A stretch of 64,000 nucleotides of DNA, from the NCBI RefSeq assembly GCF_024166365.1, contig NC_064827.1:75531135-75595134 (forward strand). Direction: 5' to 3'. This stretch comes from Elephas maximus indicus. Lineage: Eukaryota; Chordata; Mammalia; Proboscidea; Elephantidae. The notes under the pieces were generated by a model. That model did no database searches and was not told the DNA's origin. It saw nothing but the letters and a program-made list of their open reading frames with translations. How positions within the stretch are numbered: the first letter of the stretch is position 1; the number at the start of each line of letters is the position of its first letter. The position numbers were made by a program, and so were the translations under genes. Of the stretch, positions 63,500-64,000 are shown piece after piece.

Positions 63500-64000
63500 A
63501 ATAACCCATTATCAAATATTCATTCAACATTATACTAAAGGTTCTAGTAAACGAAGACATATGCAAAAATTAACCATATTTCCACAAACCAGTCACAAGC
63601 AGAAATGAAAATTTTAAAAGATGCCATTTATAATAGCATCAAAAACCATAAAATACCTCGTAATCAATCTCATAAAGACATATAAGTTATCTATGGAGAA
63701 ACTGTAATATAACGTAACATAAAATACCACTAAAATAATCTGGAATATGTTTAAATAAACGGAGAGATACGCTATGTTCATAGACTGGAAATGTCATTAC
63801 TGTGCATCTATGGTTATTTAATTTATAATAAAGGTGTCATTGCAGAGTAGTGAGTAAAAGACAGTGTTTTCCGTACCCAGTGTTGAGATGATTGGATACC
63901 GATATGGGAAAAAAAATGACACTTGATCCTACCTCGCACCATATAAAAAATTAAGTCAAAGTAGACTGAATACCTAACTATCAAAGGCAAAAATAATACA
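63500..64000 (+). mobile_element. L1 LINE fragment (3' part of ORF2), runs off the window
   Basis: tcattcaacattatactaaag, ttaccatatttccacaaacc-like text, aaatacctcgtaatcaatc and tagactggaaatgtc are L1 ORF2 3' text with many stops. Continues past 64000. Confidence 0.7.

Larger units (their letters stand above)
49462..64000 (-). other. NR6A1: NR6A1 intron upstream of the DBD exon (continues beyond the window)
   Basis: At least 14.5 kb without any exon I recognise. It holds an antisense RTE at 51821, an LTR-like element at 51228, nine SINE copies and fragments, MIR relics and two L1 pieces. The miR-181 cluster known within mammalian NR6A1 is further upstream, and I see no hairpin of that type here. 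Confidence 0.88.

Noticed and set aside
49462..64000. Search for the miR-181a-2/b-2 hairpins known in mammalian NR6A1
   Set aside because: No stretch with the miR-181 mature word was noticed. In human the cluster is far upstream of the DBD exon, probably outside this window.

Overview
The window is vertebrate nuclear DNA and almost certainly mammalian. It has spliced genes with GT-AG introns, a CpG island, MIR and L2 relics, and many young interspersed repeats. The repeats point to an afrotherian, probably an elephant-like paenungulate. They include tRNA-headed SINEs whose tails match the 3' end of an RTE/BovB-type LINE, AfroSINE-type elements, and RTE copies with reverse transcriptase motifs. 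The species is an inference; the gene identities are read directly from the exons.

Two paralogous orphan nuclear receptor genes lie head to tail on the minus strand. At the left is the 5' part of NR5A1 (steroidogenic factor 1). Its first exon is non-coding (about 6684-6835) behind an E-box/CCAAT/GC-box promoter. Coding exons follow at 2493-2594, 2186-2327 and 1-501, and the last runs off the window at residue 248. Intron 1 holds a purine-rich tract (3085-3610) and a CpG island (about 3620-4560). An 8.3 kb interval with no recognisable gene (6836-15104) separates it from the 3' end of NR6A1 (germ cell nuclear factor).

NR6A1 fills the rest. Its long 3' UTR (about 15105-20179) carries five let-7 seed matches. 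Eight exons follow at 20180-20268, 21978-22130, 23622-23743, 35501-35755, 37108-37335, 39139-39293, 42958-43013 and 49231-49461. Joined, they give residues 52-480 with every phase compatible and no stop, ending at the position expected for a 480-residue protein. The first coding exon(s) and promoter lie beyond 64000; 49462-64000 is intron.

The introns hold most of the repeats. A sense-oriented RTE (29389-33403) is interrupted by two inverted copies of one LTR-like element. An antisense RTE lies at 51821-55058, with clusters of SINEs, hAT-type remnants and L1 pieces around it.

Both receptors belong to the group that binds an extended half-site (TCAAGGTCA type). NR6A1 is mainly a repressor in early embryo and germ line. 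NR5A1 is an activator in adrenal, gonad, pituitary and hypothalamus. Close linkage of two factors competing for the same sites is the main biological theme. I found no unknown protein-coding system. The observations most worth checking are regulatory: a NAGNAG acceptor in NR6A1, the let-7 cluster, the conserved NR5A1 promoter array, an intronic CpG island with a TATA-like box, and repeated purine-rich tracts around NR5A1.
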